DNA of 64,000 nucleotides. Origin: Gymnorhina tibicen (Eukaryota > Chordata > Aves > Passeriformes > Artamidae). The position numbers and the translations under genes were made by a program. The stretch spans positions 620,001 to 684,000 of the forward strand of contig VXAZ01018985.1 in assembly GCA_013399875.1 (NCBI GenBank), given 5' to 3'. The notes under the pieces were generated by a model. It saw nothing but the letters and a program-made list of their open reading frames with translations. It was not told the DNA's origin and did not search any database. This document shows positions 1 to 11,252 of this stretch, one piece after another. How positions within the stretch are numbered: the first letter of the stretch is position 1; the number at the start of each line of letters is the position of its first letter.

Positions 1-317
1 TCATAGCACTACCAAATTTGCATTTTATTTATAAACCAACTAATAGTTGTATGCTTTTAATGTGTTTTTCAAAAATAAAAACAAAAAATAAAATCAACCA
101 GCAAAGGTGGCACTTACAATGAGCCTTCTTTATAATTAATTCTGAAATAATAACTCTGCATATCAGTTCAGAAAAGCTCTTATGGGAGTGAATAAACAGA
201 TTCCCTAGTTGCTCTTTACTCCTCTGCAAACATGTATTTCTATTGCCTGAGGTTAACAACTGCCAGCAGAAATGTTAGCTAAAATAATATGCAGCATTTA
301 ACTGGCTGAGAACATAC

Positions 318-515
318 TGTGCCAGTTCCTGACTTGTAACTTAATTTCTTGAGGATGATACCAAAAGCTTCATTTTGCATATTTTCTTCCCTGTCTAATA
401 AATAGTACATTAAATTTCTGCAGTTATCCTTTGGATTTTTATGTCGATTTAAAATATGCACTTGCTTCCAGCAAAGAAAGTTCATTATCATGATAGCAAA
501 AGGCACATAGGTGAG
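318..515 (-). CDS. Putative coding exon, unidentified protein (set B)
   Basis: The minus strand is open for exactly 66 codons between a good acceptor (pyrimidine-rich CATTCTTTTCAG) and a donor reading CACA|GTATGT. It starts and ends in phase 0. The peptide begins LTYVPFAIMIMNFLCWKQ and then turns basic (HILNRHKNPKDNCRN) and acidic (LLDREENMQNE). The first third is hydrophobic enough to be a buried helix or strand. Phase 0 at its start fits the phase-0 end of the candidate exon at 5946-6060. I do not recognise the family. A chance open frame is possible, but 198 bases with two usable splice sites make an exon the better reading. Confidence 0.5.
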
Positions 516-3500
516 CTGAAAAGAATGGTAACAACCCAAGGTTAGCACCTGAGTCCTTGAGGTCCAGAATCTGTTCTTGAAGCTCCACGTAGATTTAATG
601 TCTGTGTTTTTATTTTAAAGGTCCTTGCACGCAGTGGCTCACAGGTCACAGGCACAGTCCCATTTGACAGATCTGACTCTAAGAGAGTCATTATCATAGT
701 TTGAGGGGGAAGAGATTTCTCACAAGTGCAGACTTTGGGGAAAGCAGTTGTATTAGAATTTGATCTATCTTTTCAAAGACTTCCTGAAGGTTTGTCTGTG
801 CTTCAAATAACTTGTTAGAGGTTTTGAGGAGTTCAGCAGCATATTGACATTTGTACCACTTTGCTAAGGGCATGCTTCAGTGCTGTGAATACCATAAGCA
901 AAGCAGTTTATTTTCCCTGTGTTCTGCTAAGAATAGCTGTGCCTATAGATTGATGGTTTAAGTTATTAGTATTGTCAGCAAAGTACAACAACACTGCTCA
1001 ACTGAACGTGGTGACCAGCCAAGATAGTCTCTTTGTACGCTTTCATTTTTTTCCACATTAAGGACTTTCACTTTATATTCTACAAGCTTATTTATGCACC
1101 AGTTTTAACTTCTACTTTATAGATTTCAAGAATGTATCTAGGTATGGCCTACAGGTACACCATAGAATACCTGCTTAACACAGATAAAAGTTGAAACATA
1201 AAGAGTCTAGACATTTAGACATATAGGAACTAGGTATCAAAACAGGGGATTTTTATGCAACCATTTACTGTAACAAGTTTAATATAATTGTATCTATTTA
1301 TTAACATAAGTAAAAGGTATCTCCTCAAGGAAGTCATTATAAAGAGTTCTTGCCACCTATGACTAGAAGACCATATTTCTTTAAACTCAATCATGTATCA
1401 ATGTCAGTGACATGCTACTAAATTTGGTATTGTAATTCCAGTATAAAGGTAGTTTGACTTACTGAGAGGCCATGATAAAAATATTCTTAGTTGTAAATTC
1501 AAATATGCCACAACATCCTTCGTGTGAAGCTCGTTCTACATTTGCAGCCCTGTGCTCAGTTAAAAAAAGCCCCGCACCAAGCACCCTAGCAACTGGATCA
1601 TGAATCTGTTGGTCCTACCTTGTACTAGAATAAAAGAGGTAAGTTTTGTTAAAAGCACAGGAAGAGTACGATTCAGGTGGCGTCACACAAGAATTCCAGG
1701 TGCAGTGCAGGCAGTGATATGCACTGACTTACTGCAGCAATCAATAGAATAAAGATCTGAGCCATTTTGAAGTTTCTGTCAGATATCTCCTTATGTGATT
1801 ACAATAGTAGTGTAATAGTTACATTATTGTGTACTAATTGAAGTAATATGTCAGAAGATAGAGGACAACAAATAAGATAATGCCAGAGTTGTTTGTTCTA
1901 CATACAGAAGCTGCATTATAGAAACAATAGGCAGCAGATGACAATTTAGATAGATATTCCCAGGAAATTTATGTTACACAGATAAATTAGGAATATGAAA
2001 TGCCATACAAATAGCAAAACTGGTGAATTTTATTCAAGCATATATTGCCATTTAATACAGGAATGAAGCAAGTATCATTTCAAAGCAGTGATTTTCAACC
2101 TATGGACCCTTAGTCTTCTGTGGCCTATGGGTTCATGAAGGCTTATTTTAAAAAAATAATAATTCTTATTCTTGGCAGTCTTCCAGTCAGGGTCGAGGAG
2201 TCTCAGTCTCCCCTTGAACACTATGAGGATCCACAGTGTTGCTGATCTTTACAGATCAGTAAAGGTTGATCACCACAGTGTAAGTGGTCACTGTTTAGCC
2301 CTGGTGATGAGACAGCAGAGTATTGGTTACTAGGCTAGTTCCAAATGGTCAGATTTTCCAGACAGAGATTCTTAATATTTTAAAAATATCAAAGATTTTT
2401 CTCTGTATCATTCAAATGAAAAGAAATCATCACAATTTTTGCCTGGTCTTGAGTTACTGACAGTATATCCACATTTCATCCCTCTTGAACTACATTAATT
2501 AACTTAAACTTCTCAGGGCCCACAGGATAATCAATTCAATTCTTACCTTTATCCAATTTCTTGTGTGACATATTAAACAGAAAATGTGCAAGACAGAGAT
2601 TTCAAACACTTGTGTGTAGTTTTGTGCATATAATACTTCTGTTCACATATTGAAATTGCTAGATCAAATTTCACTGAAGTCAGTCACATTTCTCTCTGTA
2701 GTACTGATGGGTAAAAATTATCCTGATGAATCAAAACTACTAAACTAGAAATATTTCCAATACATTTTTTTAATGCTATTTTTTCCCTTTTTCGTGATGA
2801 ATGAGCAGTGTATAAAGATAAGAGATAACTATAATATATAAATATATAAGATATAAAGTATATTTAATATATGAAATATAGAAAAATACATAAAATAGAA
2901 TTTATTTTCAAAAAATCACTTCTACCAGTAAGAAAATTTGTCTCTTCTTATCAATGCCCCGTTGAGAAACTTAGTGGAAATCAAATATTTGTGACTGGTA
3001 TGACCGTACTAAGCTCTAGAGCGCTACAGAGATAGAAACAAATATTTAAGGGATAACCACTTCAAAAGGAAGGCAGAGAAGCTATGAATTTAGCTTTTTT
3101 ATTCAATCTCCATCATGCCTGCAATGACAGAGTACATTCATTTACAGTAGTCCCTCCCAGCAAATCCATATCATCAAACACAGGATAAAACATCAGTTTC
3201 CAAGGCAGCTTTTTCTGGCAAAATACATCAGTTCTGTGTTGACCCCAGGAACAGTAACAGTGTGAGGTTTGGGGGGCACAGGCTTTGTATATGTGTCCCT
3301 TGTACAGCAGCAGCTGAGTTTACCAGCAGTACTAAAATTCAGGTGATGTCTGACCATTCCTAGCCCACTCCCGTGCTACAGGCACAGAACAGGTTTGTCT
3401 CCGCAGACGCTCCGTTGTCCAAACTAATAAGAGTGATGCTTTTGCCGTGACTGCACAGGAAGGAGCACACCATTTGAGAAAGGCAGCAGCACACAGCAAA

Positions 3501-5945
3501 GAGGCAACTGCCTGTGGCTTCTCACGAAATACATTTACGACAGCAGACAGCTCCTGTGGAACAGTGGTGATGAGCCAAAGGTCTCTGCCGCCGCACCCTG
3601 CGCTGCCCGCAGTAGCCAACAACGCTGCTCTGCCTTTTGTGGGGCTTCCACCAAGATGGCTGTAATCAAGCAGATTTCTTCTCCCAGTCTTAGACAAATA
3701 TATACATAATCTATTTCAGTTATTGATTTATTCTATTTGGTAGTGAGACATTTAAGTTTTAAATCCTCTGTGCTTCTCCCTGTCTGAATAAGCTGCTCCC
3801 GTCTCCCTGTCTCTGGGGGCTTTCAGGACATAGTCAATACCTATAAACTGTAGAGATCCAAAGGGAGGTTTCATCTAATTAAAATGTTCCATGAGTGGAG
3901 ATTTCTTTATTCCCTCTTGTGATTTGTGACCACAATTTCTGACCTTTACTAGCTGTGTTGTCTCACTTATACATTGTGTGCCCCTAGGGAATGTACTCAA
4001 GTATGTCACAGGACTTACTAGTGGATTTTTGCTTTATGTTATATACCTTTCTTCTCCTCTGTCAGAGTATTCTCATCTGTTTATAGATCGTGCAATAGCT
4101 CAATGGGTAAAATCATTCTTCTAGAAGAGCAGGTTCTGGGAAAATTACTTATATTGCTTTCAGATATTGCTTCTCTACCAGATTTTTCACTGCACTTATG
4201 TCAATAATGCAATTTTTTACTCTTTAATGCTACAAATCCTCAGTAAAAACCAATTATCTTTAGAAATATCATAGCTGTTAGGGGTTTTTTCCCCACTATG
4301 CTTATCATACCTAAGGTTCTGATTGTGTCATGTTGCTAAGGTTTCTGGAAACTGCGTTATGACTCAAACTCTTTCTCCCTTTTAGAGCACCTCCAAGAGG
4401 CTTAAAGTGAGTCACAAAATAAAAGTACAAGTGAAGGAACAGTTACTCAGCTTCCTAACCCTACACAGAGTCCACATACTTCAAAATGTCCAGGGATTGT
4501 GGGCATGTGATGACAGTATTTTCCCAGGACATCCCATTGCTCCTTTGCAAGCCAGCAGTGTTGGCTTCAGAAGTCTCCCATGGATCCCCTGCTGCTAAAT
4601 ATTCAAGTTGGCCCCACGGTAGCACAGCCTCTCTCTGCTCACGAATGCAGCCCCAGCATAACAAATTACACTTGAATAGCTTGAGAGCTGCAGGTGGCTA
4701 AAGAGTCCCCAAACTCCCACCCACCATCTAACAGCATCCAGCAGTTTCCAAATTTGTTGTAAATCCTTGCAGCTAGTTAACTACAAACATTCATCATTTT
4801 CTCCATCTCAGGAAATTAGGCTGCTGCCTTCTCATCCTAGAAATGTGGGGAGGGCAAGTCAGAGGAGGGGACTATGCTAAAGGGAGCCTCACAAAGACAA
4901 ATGGGGCCAGAAAGAAGCTGTACTCAAAGAAATGTAAGTCTAAACCATTCTCCATTCTCTGTGTTGCTAAAATTTCATTTTACAGAGAGAAGTGTCTGAT
5001 TAGGATTCTGATCCTCACCAGAAATTTGATGAAGCCACTAACAGCTTTACTAAAATACTAATTTTTGAGTGACAATGCACACTCTTGCATAAAAATGCTC
5101 TTTCTATTGACATCCGGTTTAAATTATGCATAACTGGCTCCACATGACTTGGGAATGGTCAAGTTCTTGGAGCAAAAATCAGGAGACTCCATAAAGCAAA
5201 GTGCCATGGGAATTACAACATTCAATGTATTTATGAAAATTTTCCATTAGGAAAAGTAGTCAAACATGAAGCAGTCTTAGTCAGCTTTCCCATAGAATTT
5301 GTACAGCACAAGAGTATGCCTGAAAATACATAACATCTAGATGAAATAGAAAAGGGATATCAAACCCTTTGGTTGGATTCAATCCATAAAGGAATTGCTT
5401 TGCTCCTTTAGGAGCTTGGTGTGGTCTGAGCAGCACTGGTCAGCCAGTGCTTGAAACCTTGGCTGAAAAGGCTCATGCTTTGGTTTTTGGTAACCATTCT
5501 AGAGAAACAATGGATGCAGTGAGCTGAAAAATTATTTTTCAGCTCATTCAGTTCAATTCAGCTCACTCAAGTGACATTCAATAAAGAGATGTCTCAGTTA
5601 AATAAGTGCACTTTAAAGCCTTTATGCATTATATCAATCAGAGAATCAAAATTAAGAAGTTGCTTGAAAACTGCTGATTAATTGTAAAAGTTACTACTGG
5701 TGCAGAAAAGAGAAGCAAGGGATAAAATGCCAACCTAATTCTTAACTTGTGATCTAGAGACTGTTGAAGTCACATAACCAAAAATGATAAAGTAGGAAAC
5801 AAAAAAAGCCCCCCCAAAATAATAAGACAATAGCATGCTGTATAATTTTCATCTGTTTAATAAAGGAAGATAAGTAACCACAACACACTTGGAAACACGT
5901 GAGGCTGATGGTGCTTTGGAAAGGCATCAGGCTATGAGCACCTAC
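516..5945. other. AT-rich intron-like stretch, no gene seen
   Basis: No supported exon. It includes a very AT-rich run near 2820-2900 made of repeated ATATA/TATAA words, a strong but isolated minus-strand donor (AAG|GTAAGA) near 2546 with no good partner acceptor, and a GC-richer patch at 3330-3670 with short overlapping open frames that look like chance. The hairpin at 5520-5546 is listed separately. Confidence 0.6.
5520..5546. repeat. Perfect inverted repeat, 12-bp stem with 3-base loop
   Basis: The arms tgagctgaaaaa (5520-5531) and tttttcagctca (5535-5546) are exact reverse complements around the loop tta. It could fold as a small hairpin in RNA of either strand. It is too short for a typical microRNA precursor, and no terminal inverted repeats or target duplication mark it as a transposon. 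Confidence 0.9.
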
Positions 5946-6060
5946 CTGTATTTTGCACCAGTGCTTGTGCAGAAGGATCTGATGCTTTCCACTGCTAATA
6001 TTCATGGCAACAGGGATCCAGGCTTTATGCAAGGGTGCATCCCTTGAAACCACTGGTGTT
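5946..6060 (-). CDS. Putative coding exon, unidentified protein (set B)
   Basis: Bounded by acceptor ACATTTTGTCACAG and the consensus donor ATACAG|GTAGGT. It carries 1 base plus 38 codons and ends in phase 0. The peptide starts TPVVSRDAPLHKAWIPVAMN and ends HKHWCKIQ. Its 1-base start fits the 2-base end of the exon at 6305-6418, and its end fits the start of 318-515. There is no recognised domain. The donor is among the best in the left half of the window. Confidence 0.5.
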
Positions 6061-6304
6061 CTGTGACAAAATGTAGCCCTGTCCAAGGAGGCCCATGGGG
6101 AAATGACTGCCTGGATGAGCCTCTGAATCCATGGGAGCTGACTTCATAGGGTCACCATTTTGTTCAGCAAGAGCATTTGGGTCCATCCCCCTTCTGCTTT
6201 CCAGTGCTCAGGGAATGATTTTTCTGTGCAAATAAGGGAGAAGAGATAAATCCAAAACCTTCCCCAAAATATTCCCTGCACATTAAACATTTAGGCATAC
6301 TAAC

Positions 6305-6418
6305 CTGTCTCTGTGCTTGTTTCTGGGATGGTGCTGACCAGCTACAAAACCTGTGCTCAGAATCAAAGGTTTGTTGCCATTAAATTTATCCATTGGTTCA
6401 AAATTCTTCTTGAAATTT
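6305..6418 (-). CDS. Putative coding exon, unidentified protein (set B)
   Basis: The acceptor is TTAGTTGTATTCAG and the donor GACAG|GTTAGT. It contains 1 base, 37 codons and 2 bases. The peptide begins NFKKNFEPMDKFNGNKPLIL and ends with a histidine/arginine-rich stretch (GQHHPRNKHRD). Phases agree with both neighbours (11210-11252 upstream, 5946-6060 downstream). Its mixed, basic, glycine- and asparagine-rich character suggests a loop or linker. No family recognised. Confidence 0.48.
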
Positions 6419-9400
6419 CTGAATACAACTAAATAAACTCTCTTTAATGCCAGAATAGCCTTCTAACTAATATGAATTTAGTATTAATTCCTTTAAAAAG
6501 CTGAGTGCCACAGAAATGGTGACTGTGTCTAATTGTGCCAGCACTATGTGGAGCTCACTTGTATGTTATAGCTAGGCAAGTCGTATCAGATTTGCTTTAA
6601 TGGATTTTCCCAGAAAGCATTTTCTCAAACTGGTGCACAGCTTAACAACCAGAGCTTGTGTAATTCTTCTCTTGGATGTTTCACAATGTCATTTTTTGGT
6701 CTCCTAAATGTGAGACTCCTAAACTAACTAAAGTAACAGAGCAAGTAATGTTGGCAATAGAAGCAGGTAATGTGAAATTCATACCTCACACCTGCTTTTC
6801 TATGCCACTTAGTCTGTGCCAAAATGCTACTCTCTTGTTGGAAGCTAAGCAAATATCAGATGCCTTTCATTTCCCAGACGTGTGTGCCACATGCCACAAT
6901 GTGCTCCAAGTCTTATTTGCATTTGAAGAAGAAAGAATCAGTCTTTTGCGTGTTTTTATTGCAATTATTGCAGTTGTAAGGATATCCTTTTCCTGGCAGG
7001 TATAGATTGCTTAATTGGTCCTGTCCATCAAAGTGCCTTTGGTTTTTTCTACATTATCATCCTGCTTGTAAGACTTGTACTACCCTGATTTCTTTTCTTA
7101 CTCTCCTAAGCGTGTGTGACAACAATGAGAAAATGTAAGGTAAAAGGACCCCACATTCTGTTTCTTTGCAGTATTTCTTGCTTCTTCTACTGCGTGCTGG
7201 CTGTTTTGCTTTGGGGAACACCGGCCTGCAGAACTGCAGAAAGTCTTCTATGACTTAAACTACAGCCAGTGCTGTGTGTTGTAAGGATGCAGGACTCCCC
7301 TGCTGCCTCCCACCTTCCCCGTTTCTTACAGACAACGCCAGCCTGGAAACATTCTTGACTAGACTGCTGCCTTTGGATTTCCTTGGTGGAAGATGAAGAA
7401 TGATGGCAGGAGAAAACTCGCTGATCACAGTGACATCTCTCTCTCTGCCTTCATTTTTATGAATGGGTTCATTTCTCTTTCAGCTGAACTCATCCAGAGA
7501 TTCAAAAGGATCCAAGTGAAAAAAGAACTGGTAGAGTTCTGCACTCCTGAACAGGATTCAGCTGTCTTTCCATGTGTGCTTACTGTTATTTAAGAGAGTG
7601 GGTGCATCCTGCCTGTTCTCCAGCTGCCCACCTTATGGGAAGGTCCAGCTTTTCTCCTAAGCCCAATGTCACATCTACCAGCCCATGCAAATGACTTGGA
7701 TATCCCAAAGTACCTCCAAAGGATGTCTTAAGAAGTGCACTTACATCCCCGGATTCTGTAAGCATAGCAAATATTTTAATTTAATTCACTGGATGTGGGA
7801 ATAAGTTTGGACTGATATCACAAAAATGTTGGCTCTTTTCAGTAAGGTTTTCAAGATTCTGGTATTAGGAAACCAAACAGAATTCAGTCTCATTAAACAT
7901 CTATCTGCCAATATCTGCAAAAGAGGAAATGAAAGAATATTTGACCTTTTTTGTGTATTTTTCAATTTTTCTTTGGAGTGTGTAGCTTTTTTTGTGAGTA
8001 GAGATCAGCATACTCAATAATAAAGGGAGACAATATATTTTAATGTCATTACTGTTGTGAAAAGTCAGAAAGTAATTGATAGTTTTCTTGTAAAATCTTC
8101 TTTTATACGGGAAAAGGAAAGATCAGCCGTAAATAATTTTAAGTGAGGAATGCTACTAGATTTGGAGGATTTTCTGGGAATATGATTTACTTTCTCCTGC
8201 TCCAATCTAAGGACCAGAATGAAAGTAAACAAATGGCATCAGCCCATGAGTCAGATTGTAGTGAAGTCAGTTGTTGACAAGTCATGCTAGCAGTGTTGCT
8301 AGAATTTAGCTGCTAGGTGATGTCAGAATGGCTGAACCTGATGTCAGATTACCTCAGTTTACCACTTGCCTGCCATGCTTCCCCAGTAAGATATAAAATC
8401 TATTAATTCCTTCTTGCCTGCCTGGGTGAATTTCATACTCTGTTTTGAAAAAGTAAGATCTCTCCAGCTCCAACAGGAACCCACCTTTAACCTGTTTGTG
8501 GTTTTTTCTCCATGAGCTGGCCCAGTTGGCCATTGTGGGCATTGCTATGCACAAATAACTCACTCAGGTAAGAGCTGTGTGAAGCTCTGGAGCAGTGTGG
8601 GCTTCACCTGCCAGACAACTCCTAGCCAGAGGCTCTCCTGTGACATGCCCAGAGAGTTACTACCAGGCTGTACTGTGCCAGGTATGGGTTTGCTCTGTTG
8701 AATAAAAGCTATGAATATTTCAATTCAAGCCAGTTTCAAAATTTTTCAGAGGAGAACTTCAACTGCGTGATGTTTCATTATAATGTGGCATCAAAAAACA
8801 TGGCTGGGAGATAGGATGCAATAACATGGGTGTTAAGAAAGAAGAAATCATGACACAGATTCAACAGGAAGAATAATGGGATTTAACTACCCCATCATAA
8901 GAAACACACTTCAGACTCCTTTGGCCTTTTCAGGTCTAGCAACAAAACAGCTTCAGTGCAGTGGTAGTAGTGAACAGGCTTGAAGGGCACGGAGAGAAGA
9001 AACATATCTTTCCCCATTGGACTACTCCCAAAAACATCTCAGTGTTGTTGGTTGCCACCATGAGAAGTTATCTTGGGGCAAAGGTGCAGAAATGTCCTGA
9101 TGGGCCTGGGAAGTGCTGCCCTGCCCTGGGATAGCAGTCCTTAACCAGAATGGAGCAGCTTCTGTCCTAAAATGTGCCCACATTTACATCTTCACAGTTC
9201 ACAGCCTTCTTCATTCAGCTCCATCCAGCAGGTTTTTGTTGTTGCTATAACAATGGCCTTTTCTACTCTTCGAATTTAGCTAAACAATCAGATAATTTGA
9301 TGAAACACTGTAGGTGGAAACAGTATGGTTTTTTCCCACTGCACAGTGCTTAATAATAATAATAATAATAGTAATAATAATAATAATAGTTATTATTCCT

Positions 9401-10418
9401 AATGTGTCTGACAATTTTTCTTTCTTCCTTTAATTTGATCAAATTAATGTTCCTTAGTTAATTAGACTCCCAGGCTACTTAAATGTGGATCACTTCAGTG
9501 GCTACTTCAGCCATTTGGAAGAAGCAAACAGCAGCTTCACACAGAGAGGAAAATAATATCAGCTTTGCTATCCCCCAGGAAACAAACACAGATGTTCTCC
9601 ACTGGAAACTAGAGCAATTTATCATTTCCTGCACACTACAAGACTGCTAGGTTGAACAAAAAGGTAAAGGTAGAACACTGAAACAGATCTGGAAGACCTC
9701 AGATGATACAAAATAGAAATCTGTGCTGCAAGGGACACACAGAACAGGAGTAGTGTTTATTCATTCCGTGTCAGTATTTACAAACAGAATGACAGTGTCA
9801 GTGTACTGGTACTGTCTGGAGGGGGAAGTTTCTGTAGACAAAGGTAAAAATACATGGTTTGAATCTTTCCAGCTCCTGCAAGAAAAACTTCAACAAATTG
9901 ATCCATATTTGGATGGACCACATCTAAAGAAACCCATGTGACTTTAGCTGAATGTAATTGCCTATTTTCTGTTCATGGAGTGTTCACATTTCCTTACATT
10001 TATGTGACAAGCTCTTTAGTGCTGGGCTGTTGAAATTTGAATGATAAGATTTTGTTATAATTTATCAGAATTTGTCCCAAGGTATTCTCCAGCTGGGTGA
10101 CTTAGGTATAAATGCAATATTTCAATTACATAGATGCTTGTGAAACAACAGCTTTGAAATACACTCTCCAAACATCTCTGCAGGCAGGTAGAAATGTGTG
10201 GGGCTTTTTGCAAGTTTCACAGGAAGGAGCCGTAAAAATGAGCTCAAAATTTTAAACTACTTAAAAACAGGATTAGGAAAAAATATGAAGAATAGGTTTA
10301 TCAAGTGCTGTTAAGTACAGCAGCTTTACTTCAGCTCTACTCCCTTAACCCTTGACTCCTGGAATGAACAAGTGCACAAGAGGGATCCCTCAATATTTGT
10401 GGCTTGCTTATATTTCAT
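6419..10418. other. Intron-like stretch, no gene seen
   Basis: Holds a 109-codon plus-strand open frame (6676-7005) without splice sites or recognisable protein, and a minus-strand frame at 8354-8563 of the same kind; both are treated as chance. An isolated plus-strand donor (CTCAG|GTAAGA) lies near 8571. The only clear repeat is the trinucleotide run at 9351-9390. Confidence 0.6.
9351..9390. repeat. (AAT)n trinucleotide microsatellite
   Basis: About thirteen TAA/AAT units with one interruption (a single g), followed by a short inverted ttattatt. It is likely length-variable and has no coding context. Confidence 0.95.
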
Positions 10419-10930
10419 AAATTCATAGAATACCATGTTGGAAAGGACCTCAAAGATCATCTTATCCAAACCTTCTTGGCAAAAGCATGGTCTAGACAAA
10501 ATGGCCCAGCACCCTGTCCAGCTGGATCTTAAAAGTGTCCAGTGTTGGGGAATCCACCACTTCCCCATGGAGATTATGCCAATGGCTGATTGGGCTCATT
10601 GTGAAAAGTTTTATTTCCAGTCAAAAGTACCCTAGTAGGAACTTGTACCCATCACCCCTCATCTTTTGCATGTGACTCATTGTAAAAGAACGGAGTCTCA
10701 CTCTTTTTTGTAGACACCTTTTAATTTCTGGATGATAGTGATAAGGTGTCCTCTATGTCGTCTGTTCTCAAGGCTGAACAAACCCAATTTTGCTTTTCCT
10801 TATATGGCAGACTTCCCAGTCCTTTGCCTGGTGTGGCTGCCTGGCCACAGCTGAATTTGGGGCTTGCTGGAATCACAGCAGGGATGTACTGAGCAGAATT
10901 CACTTGGGATCTGGACAGTAACAAGGCATT
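10419..10930 (-). mobile_element. CR1 LINE, truncated 3' part, minus orientation
   Basis: Read on the minus strand the element ends ...gaggtcctttccaacatggtattctatg, with the conserved 3' words of avian CR1. On the plus strand this shows as catagaataccatg followed by ggaaaggacctcaaagatca. Upstream parts match the CR1 segments around the phrases for 'aggctgaacaaacccaa' and 'cagctggatcttaaaagtgtcc'. It is 5'-truncated, as most CR1 copies are, and degraded by many substitutions, so it cannot move. It does not overlap a candidate exon. Confidence 0.85.
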
Positions 10931-11209
10931 AACTGGTAGGTGTTAATATCAGTGAAGCAGTAATAAAGTCAAGAGGATTGTGTTACTCCTCTGTGCAGCC
11001 ACCACCAGTCTGTTGTGCAATTATCTGAAGAAAATGCCCACAAATAAATAAATCACTGTGTCAGGGCACCTCAAGATGCCAAGCCTGTATCCTTCTGGTA
11101 GCATTTCTGTAAATCTAGTTTAATCCCACTGCGTACAAAATACGTTCCTTCTGATTTACAGTCATATAAGCTACAGTAAAATCTGCATCTATTTTTTCCC
11201 TCTAGTTAC
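10931..11209. other. Intron-like stretch, nothing distinctive
   Basis: Short unique sequence between the CR1 copy and the candidate exon at 11210. No repeat or splice pattern of note. Confidence 0.5.
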
Positions 11210-11252
11210 CTAAATGAGTTTTGATATGAGGTTTTTAGCAAGAGGCTTACTG
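11210..11252 (-). CDS. Putative short coding exon (set B)
   Basis: 43 bases between acceptor CAGCTTTTCTCCAG and donor TTTAG|GTAACT. Only one frame is open through the donor, giving VSLLLKTSYQNSF after a 2-base start and ending on 2 bases. Phases match the short exon at 16491-16513 and the exon at 6305-6418. By itself it is too short to trust; the support comes from the chain. Confidence 0.38.

Noticed and set aside
2080..2150. Words resembling the end of an old hAT-type DNA transposon (cagtgattttcaacctatgg)
   Set aside because: The likeness covers a few tens of bases only and no terminal inverted repeat or target duplication is visible.
4081..4150. Possible tRNA gene
   Set aside because: An A-box-like word is present, but the B box (ggttctgggaa) does not fit and no cloverleaf forms.
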